Shown here: piece after piece, positions 19,841 through 29,276 of the stretch
How positions within the stretch are numbered: position 1 is the stretch's first letter
Layout: every line of letters begins with the position of its first letter
DNA from: Hymenobacter norwichensis DSM 15439
GTDB taxonomy: Bacteria; Bacteroidota; Bacteroidia; Cytophagales; Hymenobacteraceae
Reading direction: 5' to 3'
NCBI RefSeq assembly: GCF_000420705.1
Contig: NZ_ATVL01000007.1
Location: 124,001 to 188,000 of the forward strand
DNA length: 64,000 bases
The notes under the pieces: model-generated
What the model was told of the DNA's origin: nothing
The model's database searches: none
The model's input: only the letters and a program-made list of their open reading frames with translations
Program-made: the position numbers and the translations under genes

Positions 19841-20740
19841 TCAATTGAACCGCCGCAGCTGCTCTCGGCCAAACGTCCATTCAGGCGTATCGAACCGCGC
19901 TTCGGCCGGATTTACGGCGAACCATACCCCGCCCGCTGCCGCCGGGTCGCGCAGCACATGAATCTGCTGGGCGGGCATGTAGCTTTGGGCCAGTAGCACG
20001 TACCGCTGGCCGGTGGCAGGCAGTTCGGCTACATCCAGCACCAGCACGGCGTGGCCCGGCGAGCCGCCCCGAATGAATACGTCGCCGGGCTGCACGCCGG
20101 TTAGCGGCGTTGGGGCCAGCTCCCGCTCCAGCGAAAGGGTGCCGGCATACGTGAAAATCTGGTCGAGGTAGCGGCGGAAAACGTCGTGTGTGGGTTGTTC
20201 TATGGCTTTGGGTGCTGCCACTACCGCGTTGCCGCTCGCCCGGAAGCCCTGGCCCCCATACCAGTCCACAAACCGGATATCGTCGCCGCTGGTCAAATGG
20301 AAATGCACTTGGTCGAGGTTTCGAGAAAACTCGTACTCACCACGCAGCCGGATTACGGCATCGGCGCACTGCTGCAAATCCCGGCTGCCCACGTCGATGT
20401 TCACAACCGCCGCGTGTACGGTTTGCGGGGTTTTTAGCTGGCCGTTGTGTAGGTGCACTGCCGTACCGGCGGGCAGCAACGGCAGGTAGCGCAGCCATTG
20501 TCCGAAGGAGCCCTGCGCCACCGCCACCCGCCGACAGCCCGGTGGTGGCGCAAACCGTGCGGCCAGACTTTGTTTCGCGTTGTAAGCACCAACTGGCAGC
20601 CACGGATAGCGGTTGGTGATAGCAGCGGCACTCGCAACATTCTGTTGACCAATCATTGGCGCTTTTTGTGAGTTCGTTGACAACGCAACTTGACTGAACG
20701 CCATTAGAAGACTGCCTATAACAAGGAAATGGCGAAGCAT
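19841..20740 (-). CDS. DUF4846 domain protein, exported
   Basis: 299 residues from the ATG at 20740 (MLRHFLVIGSLLMAFSQVAL), which gives a signal peptide. The frame extends upstream to 20863, but that part crosses the topA terminator. The mature part resembles DUF4846: RYPWLPVGAYNAKQSLAARF, RLRGEYEF, FHLTSGDDIRFVDWYGGQGF and PGDVFIRGGSPGHAVLVLDV. The last motif (GDVFIRGG...GHAVLVLD) resembles a Cys/His hydrolase-like fold, but no catalytic Cys is evident. The function of the family is unknown to me. It lies downstream of topA but is separated by a strong hairpin. Confidence 0.8.
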   Translation of the reverse strand: MLRHFLVIGSLLMAFSQVALSTNSQKAPMIGQQNVASAAAITNRYPWLPVGAYNAKQSLAARFAPPPGCRRVAVAQGSFGQWLRYLPLLPAGTAVHLHNGQLKTPQTVHAAVVNIDVGSRDLQQCADAVIRLRGEYEFSRNLDQVHFHLTSGDDIRFVDWYGGQGFRASGNAVVAAPKAIEQPTHDVFRRYLDQIFTYAGTLSLERELAPTPLTGVQPGDVFIRGGSPGHAVLVLDVAELPATGQRYVLLAQSYMPAQQIHVLRDPAAAGGVWFAVNPAEARFDTPEWTFGREQLRRFN

Positions 20741-20841
20741 AGGGATAGTAGCTATAAAAATTCCTAACGTTTCAAAAGCCGCATCAGGTATAGCTGCCGC
20801 CGGCCGTTTTGTATCTTTTTCGGCTTCAATATGCCTATAAA

Positions 20842-20881
20842 ACCAAGCGGCCCACCGAATCAATTCGGTGGGCCGCTTGGT
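20842..20881 (-). terminator. Terminator after topA
   Basis: A 19-bp perfect inverted repeat (20842-20860 with 20863-20881) has almost no loop and is very GC-rich in the middle. On the minus strand it is followed by a short TTTT, 24 bases after the topA stop. Confidence 0.85.
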
Positions 20882-20904
20882 AATTCAAAACGAATGCCGG
20901 AAGG

Positions 20905-23409
20905 CTACTTAGCTTTGGCCGGAGCCTTTTTAGCGGCGGCTTTGGTGCCAGTGGCTTTCTTAGCAGCTGGTTTTTTAGCGGCGGGTTTTTTGGCAGCCGT
21001 CGGCTTCTTTTTTGCGGGCTTGTCGGCTGCTTCCTCGGTATCAGCAGCTGGAGCGGCTTTCTTAGCAAACCGGCCTCCTTTAGCAGGCTTGTCGGGGGTG
21101 GCGGCGGCCAGCTCCAGGCAACGTTCCAGCGTGAGGCCGGCTGGCTCTTCACCTTTCGGAATTTTTACGTTCTTCTTGCCTGCCACAATGTATGGCCCAA
21201 ACCGGCCATTCAACACCTGGATGTCGGGGTTTTCGGGGAACTCCTTGATGAGGCGCTCGGCATCCGACTTGCGCTTGTTTTCAATCAGTTCCACTGCTTC
21301 CTGCGCAGTTATGGTGTGCGGGTCCTGCTCCTTAGTGAGGGAGTAGAACTTGCTGTCGTGGCGGATATACGGTCCAAATCGGCCCAGCGCCGCCGTCATC
21401 GACTTTTCTTCGAACTCACCTACAATGCGGGGTAGCTTGAAAAGGTCCAGCGCTTCTTCCAGCGTAATGTTCTCAATGAACTGGCCTTTTCGTAAGCTGG
21501 CGTACACTGCCTTCTCATCTTCTGGCGCACCTTCTTTCGGCTCGATCTGCACATAAGGACCATAGCGGCCGAGGCGAGCCGTTAGCTTCTGCCCGGTTTC
21601 GGGGTGAATGCCGATTACGCGGGTGCTGCCCAACGTACTCCGCTCAATGTCCTGGCCGCGCTCCACAGTCTCGTGGAAAGTGCTGTAAAAGCCTGCCAGC
21701 ATATCGGTCCACTGCTCGTGGCCATTGGCAATCTGGTCGAACTCGTCTTCTACCTTGGCCGTGAACTGAAAATCCACGATGCTAGGGAAGTGTTCTACCA
21801 GGAAGTCGTTGACTACCATAGCGGTATCCGTCGGGAAGAGCTTGGCTTTGTCGGCCCCGAAGGTTTCGGTTTTCACTTCCGTTTTCACCTCACTGCCGTC
21901 CAGCGTCAGTACATGAAACTTACGCTCCTTGCCTTCACGCGAGTCCTTTTCCACGTAGCCACGCTTCTGAATGGTGCTGATGGTAGGCGCATAAGTGGAA
22001 GGACGGCCGATACCCATTTCTTCCAGTTTCTTCACCAGCGAAGCCTCAGTGTAGCGGGCCGGTGGCGACGCAAACCGCTCCAGGGCGCGCAACAACTGCA
22101 ATGGCAACTGCTGGCCTACCGTGAGCGGCGGCAAACCGCGCGAAAACGAGGAGTCTGTGTTAGCCGTTTCATCCAGTTCTTCCTCGTCTTTGCTCTCGGC
22201 GTAGGCTTTCAGGAATCCCTCAAACGTAATTACCTCACCGGTAGCCGTTAAGGTCACACCGGGCTGGGTGCTAATGCCAATGGTAGCCACTGTGCGCTCA
22301 ATCACGGCATCGGCCATTTGCGAGCCCATAGCCCGCTTCCGAATCAGGTCGTATAGACGCTGCTCCTGTGAGTCGGAGCCGGCTTTCACCAGGGCAAAAT
22401 CGGTAGGGCGGATAGCTTCGTGCGCTTCTTGCGCCGAGGCAGACTTAGTTTTATACATCCGGGTCTGAGCGTACTCGGCTCCGTAAGCGCGGCTGATTTC
22501 CTCTTGAGCGGCGGCCAAGGCATCCTGCGAGAGGTTCACCGAGTCGGTCCGCATATAGCTGATTTTACCGGCTTCGTAAAGCTTCTGCGCCACACTCATG
22601 GTCTGTGCCACCGAGAAACCCAGCTTGCGCGAGGCTTCCTGTTGCAGGGTACTCGTGGTAAACGGCGGTGCGGGGCTACGCTTGCCAGGCTTTTTCTCTA
22701 GGTTTTCAATCCGATACTCTGCACCTACGCAACGGGCCAGAAAGGCCTCAGCTTCTTCTCGTGCCGTGAAGCGCTTAGGTAGCTCGGCTTCAAGCACTGC
22801 CCCGCGTCCGGCATCAAATCGAGCCGTTATGCGGTACGCCGACGAAACCTTGAACTGATTGATTTCCCGCTCCCGTTCCACCACAATGCGCACGGCTACG
22901 CTCTGCACGCGGCCCGCCGAAAGACCGGCTTTTACTTTCTTCCAAAGCACCGGGCTCAACTCAAAGCCCACCAACCGGTCGAGCACACGGCGCGCCTGCT
23001 GGGCGTTTACCAAGTTCAGGTCGATTTCGCGCGGGTTATCGATGGCCGTTAGGATGGCGCTCTTAGTGATTTCGCGGAATACGATGCGGCGGGTTTTATT
23101 GCTGCCACTCAGATTGAGCGTTTCCGCCAAGTGCCACGAAATAGCCTCGCCCTCCCGATCATCGTCACTCGCTAGCCACACCGTTTCCGCTTCCTTAGCC
23201 AGCTTCTTTAGCTGCGCGATTATCTCGCGCTTATCGGCCGATACCACATAGGTCGGCTTGAAGCCGTTGGCAATGTCAATGGCATTATTGTCTTTGGGCA
23301 AGTCGCGGACGTGACCAAATGAGCTCTTTACAATATAGTCCTTACCCAAATACCCTTCAATGGTCTTGGCTTTGGCGGGTGATTCGACGATGACTAAATT
23401 TTTAACCAT
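20905..23409 (-). CDS. topA: DNA topoisomerase I
   Basis: An 834-residue type IA topoisomerase that relaxes negative supercoils. The Toprim start is KNLVIVESPAKAKTIEGYLG, with ASDDDREGEAISWH. The catalytic Tyr is in ISYMRTDSVNLS, and GIGRPSTYAPTI follows. Instead of zinc fingers, the C-terminal part has GRxGPYxxx repeats (GRYGPYVQIE, GRFGPYIRHD, GRFGPYIVAG). The last 55 residues are a Lys/Ala/Pro-rich tail (KKPAAKKPAAKKATGTKAAA) resembling histone H1-like tails, likely for DNA binding. It is divergent from the chemoreceptor gene. A CATCTTTG near-match to a -7 box (minus strand, 23499-23506) may be its promoter. Confidence 0.96.
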   Translation of the reverse strand: MVKNLVIVESPAKAKTIEGYLGKDYIVKSSFGHVRDLPKDNNAIDIANGFKPTYVVSADKREIIAQLKKLAKEAETVWLASDDDREGEAISWHLAETLNLSGSNKTRRIVFREITKSAILTAIDNPREIDLNLVNAQQARRVLDRLVGFELSPVLWKKVKAGLSAGRVQSVAVRIVVEREREINQFKVSSAYRITARFDAGRGAVLEAELPKRFTAREEAEAFLARCVGAEYRIENLEKKPGKRSPAPPFTTSTLQQEASRKLGFSVAQTMSVAQKLYEAGKISYMRTDSVNLSQDALAAAQEEISRAYGAEYAQTRMYKTKSASAQEAHEAIRPTDFALVKAGSDSQEQRLYDLIRKRAMGSQMADAVIERTVATIGISTQPGVTLTATGEVITFEGFLKAYAESKDEEELDETANTDSSFSRGLPPLTVGQQLPLQLLRALERFASPPARYTEASLVKKLEEMGIGRPSTYAPTISTIQKRGYVEKDSREGKERKFHVLTLDGSEVKTEVKTETFGADKAKLFPTDTAMVVNDFLVEHFPSIVDFQFTAKVEDEFDQIANGHEQWTDMLAGFYSTFHETVERGQDIERSTLGSTRVIGIHPETGQKLTARLGRYGPYVQIEPKEGAPEDEKAVYASLRKGQFIENITLEEALDLFKLPRIVGEFEEKSMTAALGRFGPYIRHDSKFYSLTKEQDPHTITAQEAVELIENKRKSDAERLIKEFPENPDIQVLNGRFGPYIVAGKKNVKIPKGEEPAGLTLERCLELAAATPDKPAKGGRFAKKAAPAADTEEAADKPAKKKPTAAKKPAAKKPAAKKATGTKAAAKKAPAKAK

Positions 23410-23759
23410 TGGAGGGTAGTAGTGGCAGCAGTAGACAGCTAACTAAGAGAAAATGTACTTAGAAAACGAGACGGAGAGTGGGAAGTTGAATTTTGCCGCA
23501 AAGATGATGGAATAATCTCGTGTCCCACTGTGCGGCGCACAATAACTCTGCCACGCCTCCTTTGGTGATACGGCTTGATGGCAACAACGGATTAGTGAGA
23601 AGAGGTTCACGTAAATCTTTTCTTCCTGTTTTACCTATGCCATAATCCTGTGCGGCGAAACAACCGTATTCGTTACCTTTGCCAAGTAGGGATACGGCCC
23701 TTTTTGGCCGGTTCCCGTTTGCTTTGCCCACTTTCCACGGGCCTCGCTACTCCTTCTTT
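23410..23759. promoter_or_regulatory. Divergent promoter region, topA and chemoreceptor
   Basis: 350 bases with no convincing gene. TACCTTTG at 23674-23681 (plus strand) is a good -7 box for the chemoreceptor gene and places the transcript start near 23688. The in-frame TTG at 23679 therefore cannot be the start codon, and the ATG at 23760 is chosen. The minus-strand near-match CATCTTTG at 23499-23506 could serve topA. Confidence 0.5.
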
Positions 23760-26700
23760 ATGGCATCAGGTAAGACTACCACCCCCTCCATCCGTCGCGC
23801 CAAGCCCGCTGCTTCTGCCGCCTCCGCCGCTGAGCCTGAACAGATTACCGCCACCGCTGCCCTGCCTGAGGAGAATATCCGCAAGAGCGCAGCTAGCCGG
23901 AATAACCGCCGCGACCAAGCCGTGCAAAATCCGGAATATGTGAATGAGCAACTTAACCGCGTGCTTTTTGCGCTGGATGCTTTCAAAAAAGGCGACGTAT
24001 CGGTGCGGCTCACCAAGCAAACCGACGACATCTTCGCTGAAATTGCCGAAGCCTATAACTCGATGGTGGAGATGATAGGCGGGGTAGGGGGCGAGGTGTC
24101 ACGCATTTCGAAGGTGGCCGGGGTGGAAGGCAACCTGAAAGCCCGCGCCTCGGCCGACAACGCCGCCGGATTCTGGCGCGACATGATCAACAACATAAAT
24201 GGCCTCGTAGATAGCATTGCCGTGCCGGTGTTGGAAGTGGGCAAAGTGCTCAAGAACATCAGCAAAGGTAACCTCGACGAAACCTTCCAGATTCCGGTTT
24301 CCGGCGACTTCAAGGTGATGGCCGAAACCATCAACAAGACCATCGACAACCTCAACCTGTTTGCCGGCGAAGTAACCCGCGTGGCGCAGGAAGTGGGTAC
24401 CGAAGGCAAATTGGGCGGCCAGGCATCTGTGCCGAACGTCGGCGGGGTGTGGAAAGACCTGACCGACAACGTAAATACCATGGCCTCGAACCTGACGAGC
24501 CAGGTGCGCGACATTGCCAACGTGGCTACCGCCGTGGCTAAGGGCGACCTGAGCCAGAAAATGACCGTGGACGTGAAGGGCGAAGTGCTGGAGCTGAAGA
24601 ACATCTTGAACCAGATGGTGGACTCGCTCAATATCTTCGGCGACGAGGTAACCCGCGTGGCCCTGGAGGTAGGTACCGAGGGCAAACTCGGCGGCCAGGC
24701 GGCGGTGCCTAACGTGCGCGGTACCTGGAAAGACCTGACCGACAACGTAAACTATATGGCTTCGAACCTGACGAGTCAGGTGCGCGACATTGCCAACGTA
24801 GCCAACGCCGTAGCCAAAGGCGACCTGACCCAGAAAATGACCGTGGACGTGCGCGGCGAGTTGCTGGACTTGAAGCAGAATCTGAACCAGATGGTGGACT
24901 CGCTGAACCTGTTTGCCGGCGAAGTAACCCGCGTGGCCCTGGAAGTAGGGACCGAAGGCAAGCTGGGTGGTCAGGCGTCCGTGCCGAATGTGGCTGGCGT
25001 CTGGAAAGACCTGACCGACAACGTGAACTTCATGGCCTCCAGCCTCACATTGCAGGTGCGCGACATTGCCAACGTAGCTACGGCCGTAGCCAAAGGTGAC
25101 TTGAGCCAGAAAGTGACGGTGGAGTTGAAAGGCGAGCTGCTGGATTTGAAGCAGAACCTAAACCAGATGGTGGACTCGCTGAACCTGTTCGCTGGCGAAG
25201 TAACCCGCGTGGCCCTGGAAGTAGGCACCGAAGGCAAGCTCGGTGGCCAGGCGCTGGTACCGAACGTGGCTGGCGTCTGGAAAGACCTCACAGACAATGT
25301 GAACTTCATGGCTTCGAACCTGACCTCTCAGGTGCGGGATATTGCCAACGTGGCTACGGCCGTAGCCCGCGGCGACCTAAGCCAGAAGATGACGGTGGAC
25401 GTGAAGGGCGAGATTCTGGAGCTCAAAAACATCCTGAACCAGATGGTGGACTCGCTCAACATCTTCGGCGACGAAGTAACCCGAGTAGCCCGCGAAGTAG
25501 GCACCGAAGGCAAGCTCGGCGGACAGGCCGCCGTGCCGCGTGTGTCGGGCACTTGGAAGGACCTGACGGACAACGTAAACTTCATGGCCTCGAACCTGAC
25601 TTCTCAGGTGCGGGATATTGCCAACGTAGCTAGCGCGGTAGCCAAAGGCGACCTGACCCAGAAGATGACAGTGGATGTGAAGGGCGAGATATTCGACCTG
25701 AAGAACATCCTCAATCAGATGGTGGATTCGCTCAACATCTTTGCCGGCGAGGTAACCCGCGTGGCTCGCGAAGTAGGCACCGAAGGTATCCTAGGTGGTC
25801 AGGCCTCGGTACCCAACGTAAGCGGCACTTGGAAAGACCTGACGGACAACGTGAATACGATGGCCTCGAACCTGACTTCTCAGGTGCGGGATATTGCCAA
25901 CGTAGCCACGGCCGTAGCTAAAGGTGACCTGAGCCAGAAAGTAACCGTGAACGTGCGCGGAGAGCTATTGCAGCTCAAAGAGAACCTGAACCAGATGGTG
26001 GACTCGCTGAATACGTTCGGCGACGAAGTAACCCGCGTAGCCCGCGAAGTAGGCACCGAAGGCAAGCTCGGTGGCCAAGCCGATGTGCCGAACGTGCGCG
26101 GCACCTGGAAAGACCTGACCGATAACGTTAACACGATGGCCGCCTCGCTCACCAGCCAAGTACGCGACATTGCCAACGTAACCACCGCCGTAGCCCGCGG
26201 CGACCTAAGCCAGAAGGTGTCGGTGGACGTGAAAGGCGAACTGCTCGACCTCAAGGACAACATCAACCGGATGGTGGACTCGCTCAACATTTTTGCTGGC
26301 GAGGTAACCCGCGTGGCGCAGGAAGTGGGCACGGAAGGTAAGCTCGGCGGCCAAGCTGATGTACCGAACGTAACCGGCGTGTGGAAAGACCTGACCGACA
26401 ACGTAAACACGCTGGCCGCCAACCTCACCACCCAGGTACGTGGCATTGGTAAGGTAGTAACCGGCGTATCGCAGGGTGACCTGACCCAGAAGCTGACTTT
26501 AGACGCCAAAGGCGAAGTAGCGGACTTGGCCGACACCATCAACCGCATGGTGGACGACCTGAACCGTTTGGCGCAGGAAGTAAGCCGCGTGGCCAAAGTG
26601 GCCGGGGTGGAAGGCAAACTGACCGAACGGGCCAGCGTAGGCGGCGTGAGCGGTTCGTGGAAGGAAATCGTGGATACCCTCAACGACCTGCTTGAATCCA

Positions 26701-28160
26701 TTGCCTCGCCAGTGCTGGAAGTAAGCCGCGTGGTGCGGGCCATATCGGAAGGCGACCTGACGCAGCAAGTGGAAATCCAGACGGCCGGCGACATTCAGGC
26801 CATGGCCGATGCGCTGAACCTGGCCGTTGACAACCTGAACGACTTGCTGGCTGAAATCAACGAGTCGTCGCAGGTGGTAGGCACCTCGTCGGAGGAAATG
26901 GCAGCGAAAGGGCAGGAGATGAGCCGGGTAACCGTTGACGTGGCCTTGGCCATGCAGCAAATGGCTGAAGGTGCGCAGAACCAAGCTCTCAAAACTGACC
27001 AAGCCTTCAAGCTGATTGAAGAAATCATGCAGGCCACCAAGGAAACGGCCGGCAAAGCCGATGTAGGCATCAAGGCGGCTATTCTCGGGGAGCAAACCTC
27101 ACAGCTCGGCTTGAAAACAGTAGCCGAGGTGGTGAAGAATATGGAGGAAATTTCGGCGGCGGCAGCCCAAACGGCCCGCACCATCGAGGTTCTATCCAAC
27201 CGTTCCCAGGATATCAGCAAGACCCTGGCCGTCATTACCGACATCGCCTCTCAAACCAACCTGCTGGCCCTGAACGCCGCTATTGAAGCTGCTCGGGCCG
27301 GCGAAGCGGGCCGCGGTTTTGCGGTGGTAGCCGAGGAAATCCGGAAACTGGCCGAAGGCTCCCGCCGCTCGGCTTCGGAAATCGGTACGCTGGTAGACGA
27401 CGTGAAAAAGGACACGACCAGCGCTGCCACGGCTATTTCTACCATGGAAGGCCGGGTATTGAAAGGCAAAAATGCCACCTTCGAAGCCAGCTCGGCCTTC
27501 AAAAACATTGCCACTAGCTCCGGTGAAACCCTACGTACCTCGCGCGACATCCTCACGGCCACCGAGATTCAGAAAACCTCGATTGGCGACGTAGTAAAGT
27601 ACGTGGAAGAAGTGGTAGCTATTGCCGAGCAAACTGCCACCGGCACGCAGCAAGTAGCCGGTACCGCCAAGCAGCTCTCGGGTTCGATGCAAGAGCTGAC
27701 CGTATCCAGCCAGCGCCTCACCGACATTGCCGACGACCTACAACTGGGCTTGTCCAACTTCCAGTTGCTAGAGGAAATTGAACCCGAGCCGGAACCCGAG
27801 CCAGTACGTCCGCGTCGCTCGGCACGAAGGGCGGCGGCAACGCAACCGCCCGTGTCAACCACACCGGAGCGCGACCGGGCCAGTACCCGCCGCCAGAATG
27901 CCGCCATTGATGCCGCGCATGCCCAGGCCGTAGCCAGCCGGCCGTTGGTGGCCACGCGCCGCGGCGACGCCCGGCCCACGGCTGAGGCTCCGGCGCCCGT
28001 GCGCAAGCCTACCAACGCCGAGCAGAACGAAGCCCAGCGTAGCCGCAAAGCCAGCCGCCGCGCTGCCAGCGAGGCTAAAGCCGCCAATAATCCTGAAACA
28101 GAAGCCACGGCTTCAGGTGAGAAGCCTGCTAAAGCCCGCTCGAAAGCGAAAGCCAGGTAA
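23760..28160 (+). CDS. Soluble poly-HAMP methyl-accepting chemotaxis protein
   Basis: A 1,466-residue chemoreceptor with no membrane segment or recognisable ligand domain. After a disordered start, residues about 70-1030 are a chain of HAMP-type units, each about 92 residues. Eight are near-identical, with cores like [19 protein letters not shown], [18 protein letters not shown] and LNQMVDSLN. Units at both ends are more divergent. The C-terminal signalling hairpin follows (about 1035-1335), with the tip [20 protein letters not shown] and [16 protein letters not shown] that binds CheW and CheA. A basic Arg/Ala-rich tail ends the protein, and no CheR-tethering pentapeptide is seen. The repeat units resemble those of fungal group III (Nik1-type) histidine kinases. 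It leads the che gene cluster and is expected to be cytoplasmic. Confidence 0.93.
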   Translation: MASGKTTTPSIRRAKPAASAASAAEPEQITATAALPEENIRKSAASRNNRRDQAVQNPEYVNEQLNRVLFALDAFKKGDVSVRLTKQTDDIFAEIAEAYNSMVEMIGGVGGEVSRISKVAGVEGNLKARASADNAAGFWRDMINNINGLVDSIAVPVLEVGKVLKNISKGNLDETFQIPVSGDFKVMAETINKTIDNLNLFAGEVTRVAQEVGTEGKLGGQASVPNVGGVWKDLTDNVNTMASNLTSQVRDIANVATAVAKGDLSQKMTVDVKGEVLELKNILNQMVDSLNIFGDEVTRVALEVGTEGKLGGQAAVPNVRGTWKDLTDNVNYMASNLTSQVRDIANVANAVAKGDLTQKMTVDVRGELLDLKQNLNQMVDSLNLFAGEVTRVALEVGTEGKLGGQASVPNVAGVWKDLTDNVNFMASSLTLQVRDIANVATAVAKGDLSQKVTVELKGELLDLKQNLNQMVDSLNLFAGEVTRVALEVGTEGKLGGQALVPNVAGVWKDLTDNVNFMASNLTSQVRDIANVATAVARGDLSQKMTVDVKGEILELKNILNQMVDSLNIFGDEVTRVAREVGTEGKLGGQAAVPRVSGTWKDLTDNVNFMASNLTSQVRDIANVASAVAKGDLTQKMTVDVKGEIFDLKNILNQMVDSLNIFAGEVTRVAREVGTEGILGGQASVPNVSGTWKDLTDNVNTMASNLTSQVRDIANVATAVAKGDLSQKVTVNVRGELLQLKENLNQMVDSLNTFGDEVTRVAREVGTEGKLGGQADVPNVRGTWKDLTDNVNTMAASLTSQVRDIANVTTAVARGDLSQKVSVDVKGELLDLKDNINRMVDSLNIFAGEVTRVAQEVGTEGKLGGQADVPNVTGVWKDLTDNVNTLAANLTTQVRGIGKVVTGVSQGDLTQKLTLDAKGEVADLADTINRMVDDLNRLAQEVSRVAKVAGVEGKLTERASVGGVSGSWKEIVDTLNDLLESIASPVLEVSRVVRAISEGDLTQQVEIQTAGDIQAMADALNLAVDNLNDLLAEINESSQVVGTSSEEMAAKGQEMSRVTVDVALAMQQMAEGAQNQALKTDQAFKLIEEIMQATKETAGKADVGIKAAILGEQTSQLGLKTVAEVVKNMEEISAAAAQTARTIEVLSNRSQDISKTLAVITDIASQTNLLALNAAIEAARAGEAGRGFAVVAEEIRKLAEGSRRSASEIGTLVDDVKKDTTSAATAISTMEGRVLKGKNATFEASSAFKNIATSSGETLRTSRDILTATEIQKTSIGDVVKYVEEVVAIAEQTATGTQQVAGTAKQLSGSMQELTVSSQRLTDIADDLQLGLSNFQLLEEIEPEPEPEPVRPRRSARRAAATQPPVSTTPERDRASTRRQNAAIDAAHAQAVASRPLVATRRGDARPTAEAPAPVRKPTNAEQNEAQRSRKASRRAASEAKAANNPETEATASGEKPAKARSKAKAR
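24096..26855 (+). repeat. In-frame 276-bp tandem repeat array, about 10 units
   Basis: Conserved GTAACCCG-type repeat starts fall at 24372, 24648, 24924, 25200, 25476, 25752, 26028 and 26304, exactly 276 bases apart, with degenerate units in the same phase at 24096 and 26580. Each unit encodes 92 residues of the HAMP array. Confidence 0.95.
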
Positions 28161-28162
28161 TG

Positions 28163-28200
28163 AAGAGGGCAGGGTATAGCAGTGCTATACCTTGCTCTTT
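28163..28200 (+). terminator. Hairpin between chemoreceptor gene and cheW
   Basis: An imperfect stem around GGTATAGC AGT GCTATACC extends outward through AAGAG/CTCTT and is followed by TTTCGTTC. It may reduce readthrough from the receptor gene into cheW rather than end transcription fully. Confidence 0.5.
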
Positions 28201-28238
28201 CGTTCTTTCAGTTTTCACCTTTTGGTTTATCTCAGTAA

Positions 28239-28745
28239 ATGCCTGATTCAGAACAATCCAGCGATAAAAAGAACGTCAAGGCCGACGCCATCATTCAACT
28301 GATTGTGTTTCGGCTGGGCGACGAGGAATACGGCTTGCGCATCGAGCAGGTGAAGGAGGTGACCATCACGCCGGAAGTGGCCAGAATGCCCAAAACGCCC
28401 CCGTTCATCAAAGGCATTGCCAACCTGCGCGGCGACATTATTGCCATCGTGGATTTAGAGGAGCGGTTTGGCTTGCGCCCTGCCGGACAAGAGTTGCCAG
28501 CTACCTCATACACGCTGGCCATCGAAGCCAAAGACTATACCATTGGCATTGTGGTGCGAGAAGTGCCCCAGCCGTTGTCGATTCCGGTGTCCATTATTGA
28601 AAAAGCTCCCGATTTTATTCAGGACATCAACATCAACGACAAGTACATCGAGGGGATAGCCAAAGTGAACGGCCGAATCATTATCGTGCTCGATATGTTG
28701 AAACTGCTCACGCCCTCCGAAATAATGCAGTTGCAAAGCAGCTAA
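28239..28745 (+). CDS. cheW: CheW-type coupling protein
   Basis: A single-domain CheW of 168 residues that links receptor tips to CheA. Typical motifs are IQLIVFRLGDEEYGLRIEQV, PPFIKGIANLRGDIIAIVDL and GIAKVNGRIIIVLDM. It sits between the receptor and cheY in the same direction. The 15-residue polar N-terminal extension is dispensable in the family. Confidence 0.95.
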   Translation: MPDSEQSSDKKNVKADAIIQLIVFRLGDEEYGLRIEQVKEVTITPEVARMPKTPPFIKGIANLRGDIIAIVDLEERFGLRPAGQELPATSYTLAIEAKDYTIGIVVREVPQPLSIPVSIIEKAPDFIQDININDKYIEGIAKVNGRIIIVLDMLKLLTPSEIMQLQSS

Positions 28746-28826
28746 GCATCTTTGCCTGGCAGCCACCGTACAACGGGCCAGCTTTTACTCTTCTCTGGCT
28801 TCCTTTTGGATCTTGAAATTCCTTTT

Positions 28827-29195
28827 ATGAAAAACCGCATCCTCATCGTCGACGACTCTTTCTACATGCGTACGATGCTCAAGAATGTGCTTACTGATGC
28901 TGGCTACGAAGTGGTAGGCGAGGCCGCCAACGGCCAGCAGGCCATTGAAATGGCTGCCTCCACCAAGCCCGACCTGATTACGCTCGACGTGATTCTGCCT
29001 GACAATACCGGCCTTGACGTGCTCAAAGGCATCCGCGAAAACGACCCCGACGTGAAAGTGGTGATGTGCAGCGCCGTGGGGCAGGAGGTGATTGTGAACG
29101 AAGCACTGGAAAGCGGCGCCTCAGCTTATATCGTAAAGCCGTTCTCGGAAGAGAAGGTGCTGGAGATTGTAGGTGGCGCTTTAGCCGCCGAATAA
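28827..29195 (+). CDS. cheY: CheY-type response regulator
   Basis: A 122-residue stand-alone receiver. The acidic pair is Asp9-Asp10 (ILIVDDSFYMR), the phosphoacceptor is Asp54 (LITLDVILPD), and the conserved Lys is in AYIVKPFSEE. I chose the ATG at 28827, since the frame upstream to 28752 has no family match. It is likely phosphorylated by the CheA encoded downstream and dephosphorylated with help from CheC. The organism group lacks flagella, so the output target is unknown and may be gliding, pili or a non-motility function. Confidence 0.93.
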   Translation: MKNRILIVDDSFYMRTMLKNVLTDAGYEVVGEAANGQQAIEMAASTKPDLITLDVILPDNTGLDVLKGIRENDPDVKVVMCSAVGQEVIVNEALESGASAYIVKPFSEEKVLEIVGGALAAE

Positions 29196-29276
29196 GCAGC
29201 AACTGTTCTCCCTTTAGCTTACGCCCCGCGCCTTTGTTGCGGCTGTAGCCTGCCTGTCGTCTTGGTTATTAGTCTC

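Noticed and set aside
21604-22251. 215-residue open frame on the plus strand inside topA
   Set aside because: It is antisense to a clear topA coding frame, has no family signature, and is a typical mirror frame in high-GC DNA.
23459-23731. 90-residue frame in the topA/chemoreceptor gap
   Set aside because: It covers the -7 box of the chemoreceptor gene, and the sequence looks random.
25880-26794. 304-residue frame on the minus strand across the HAMP repeats
   Set aside because: It is antisense to the receptor and is periodic only because the sense repeats are periodic.
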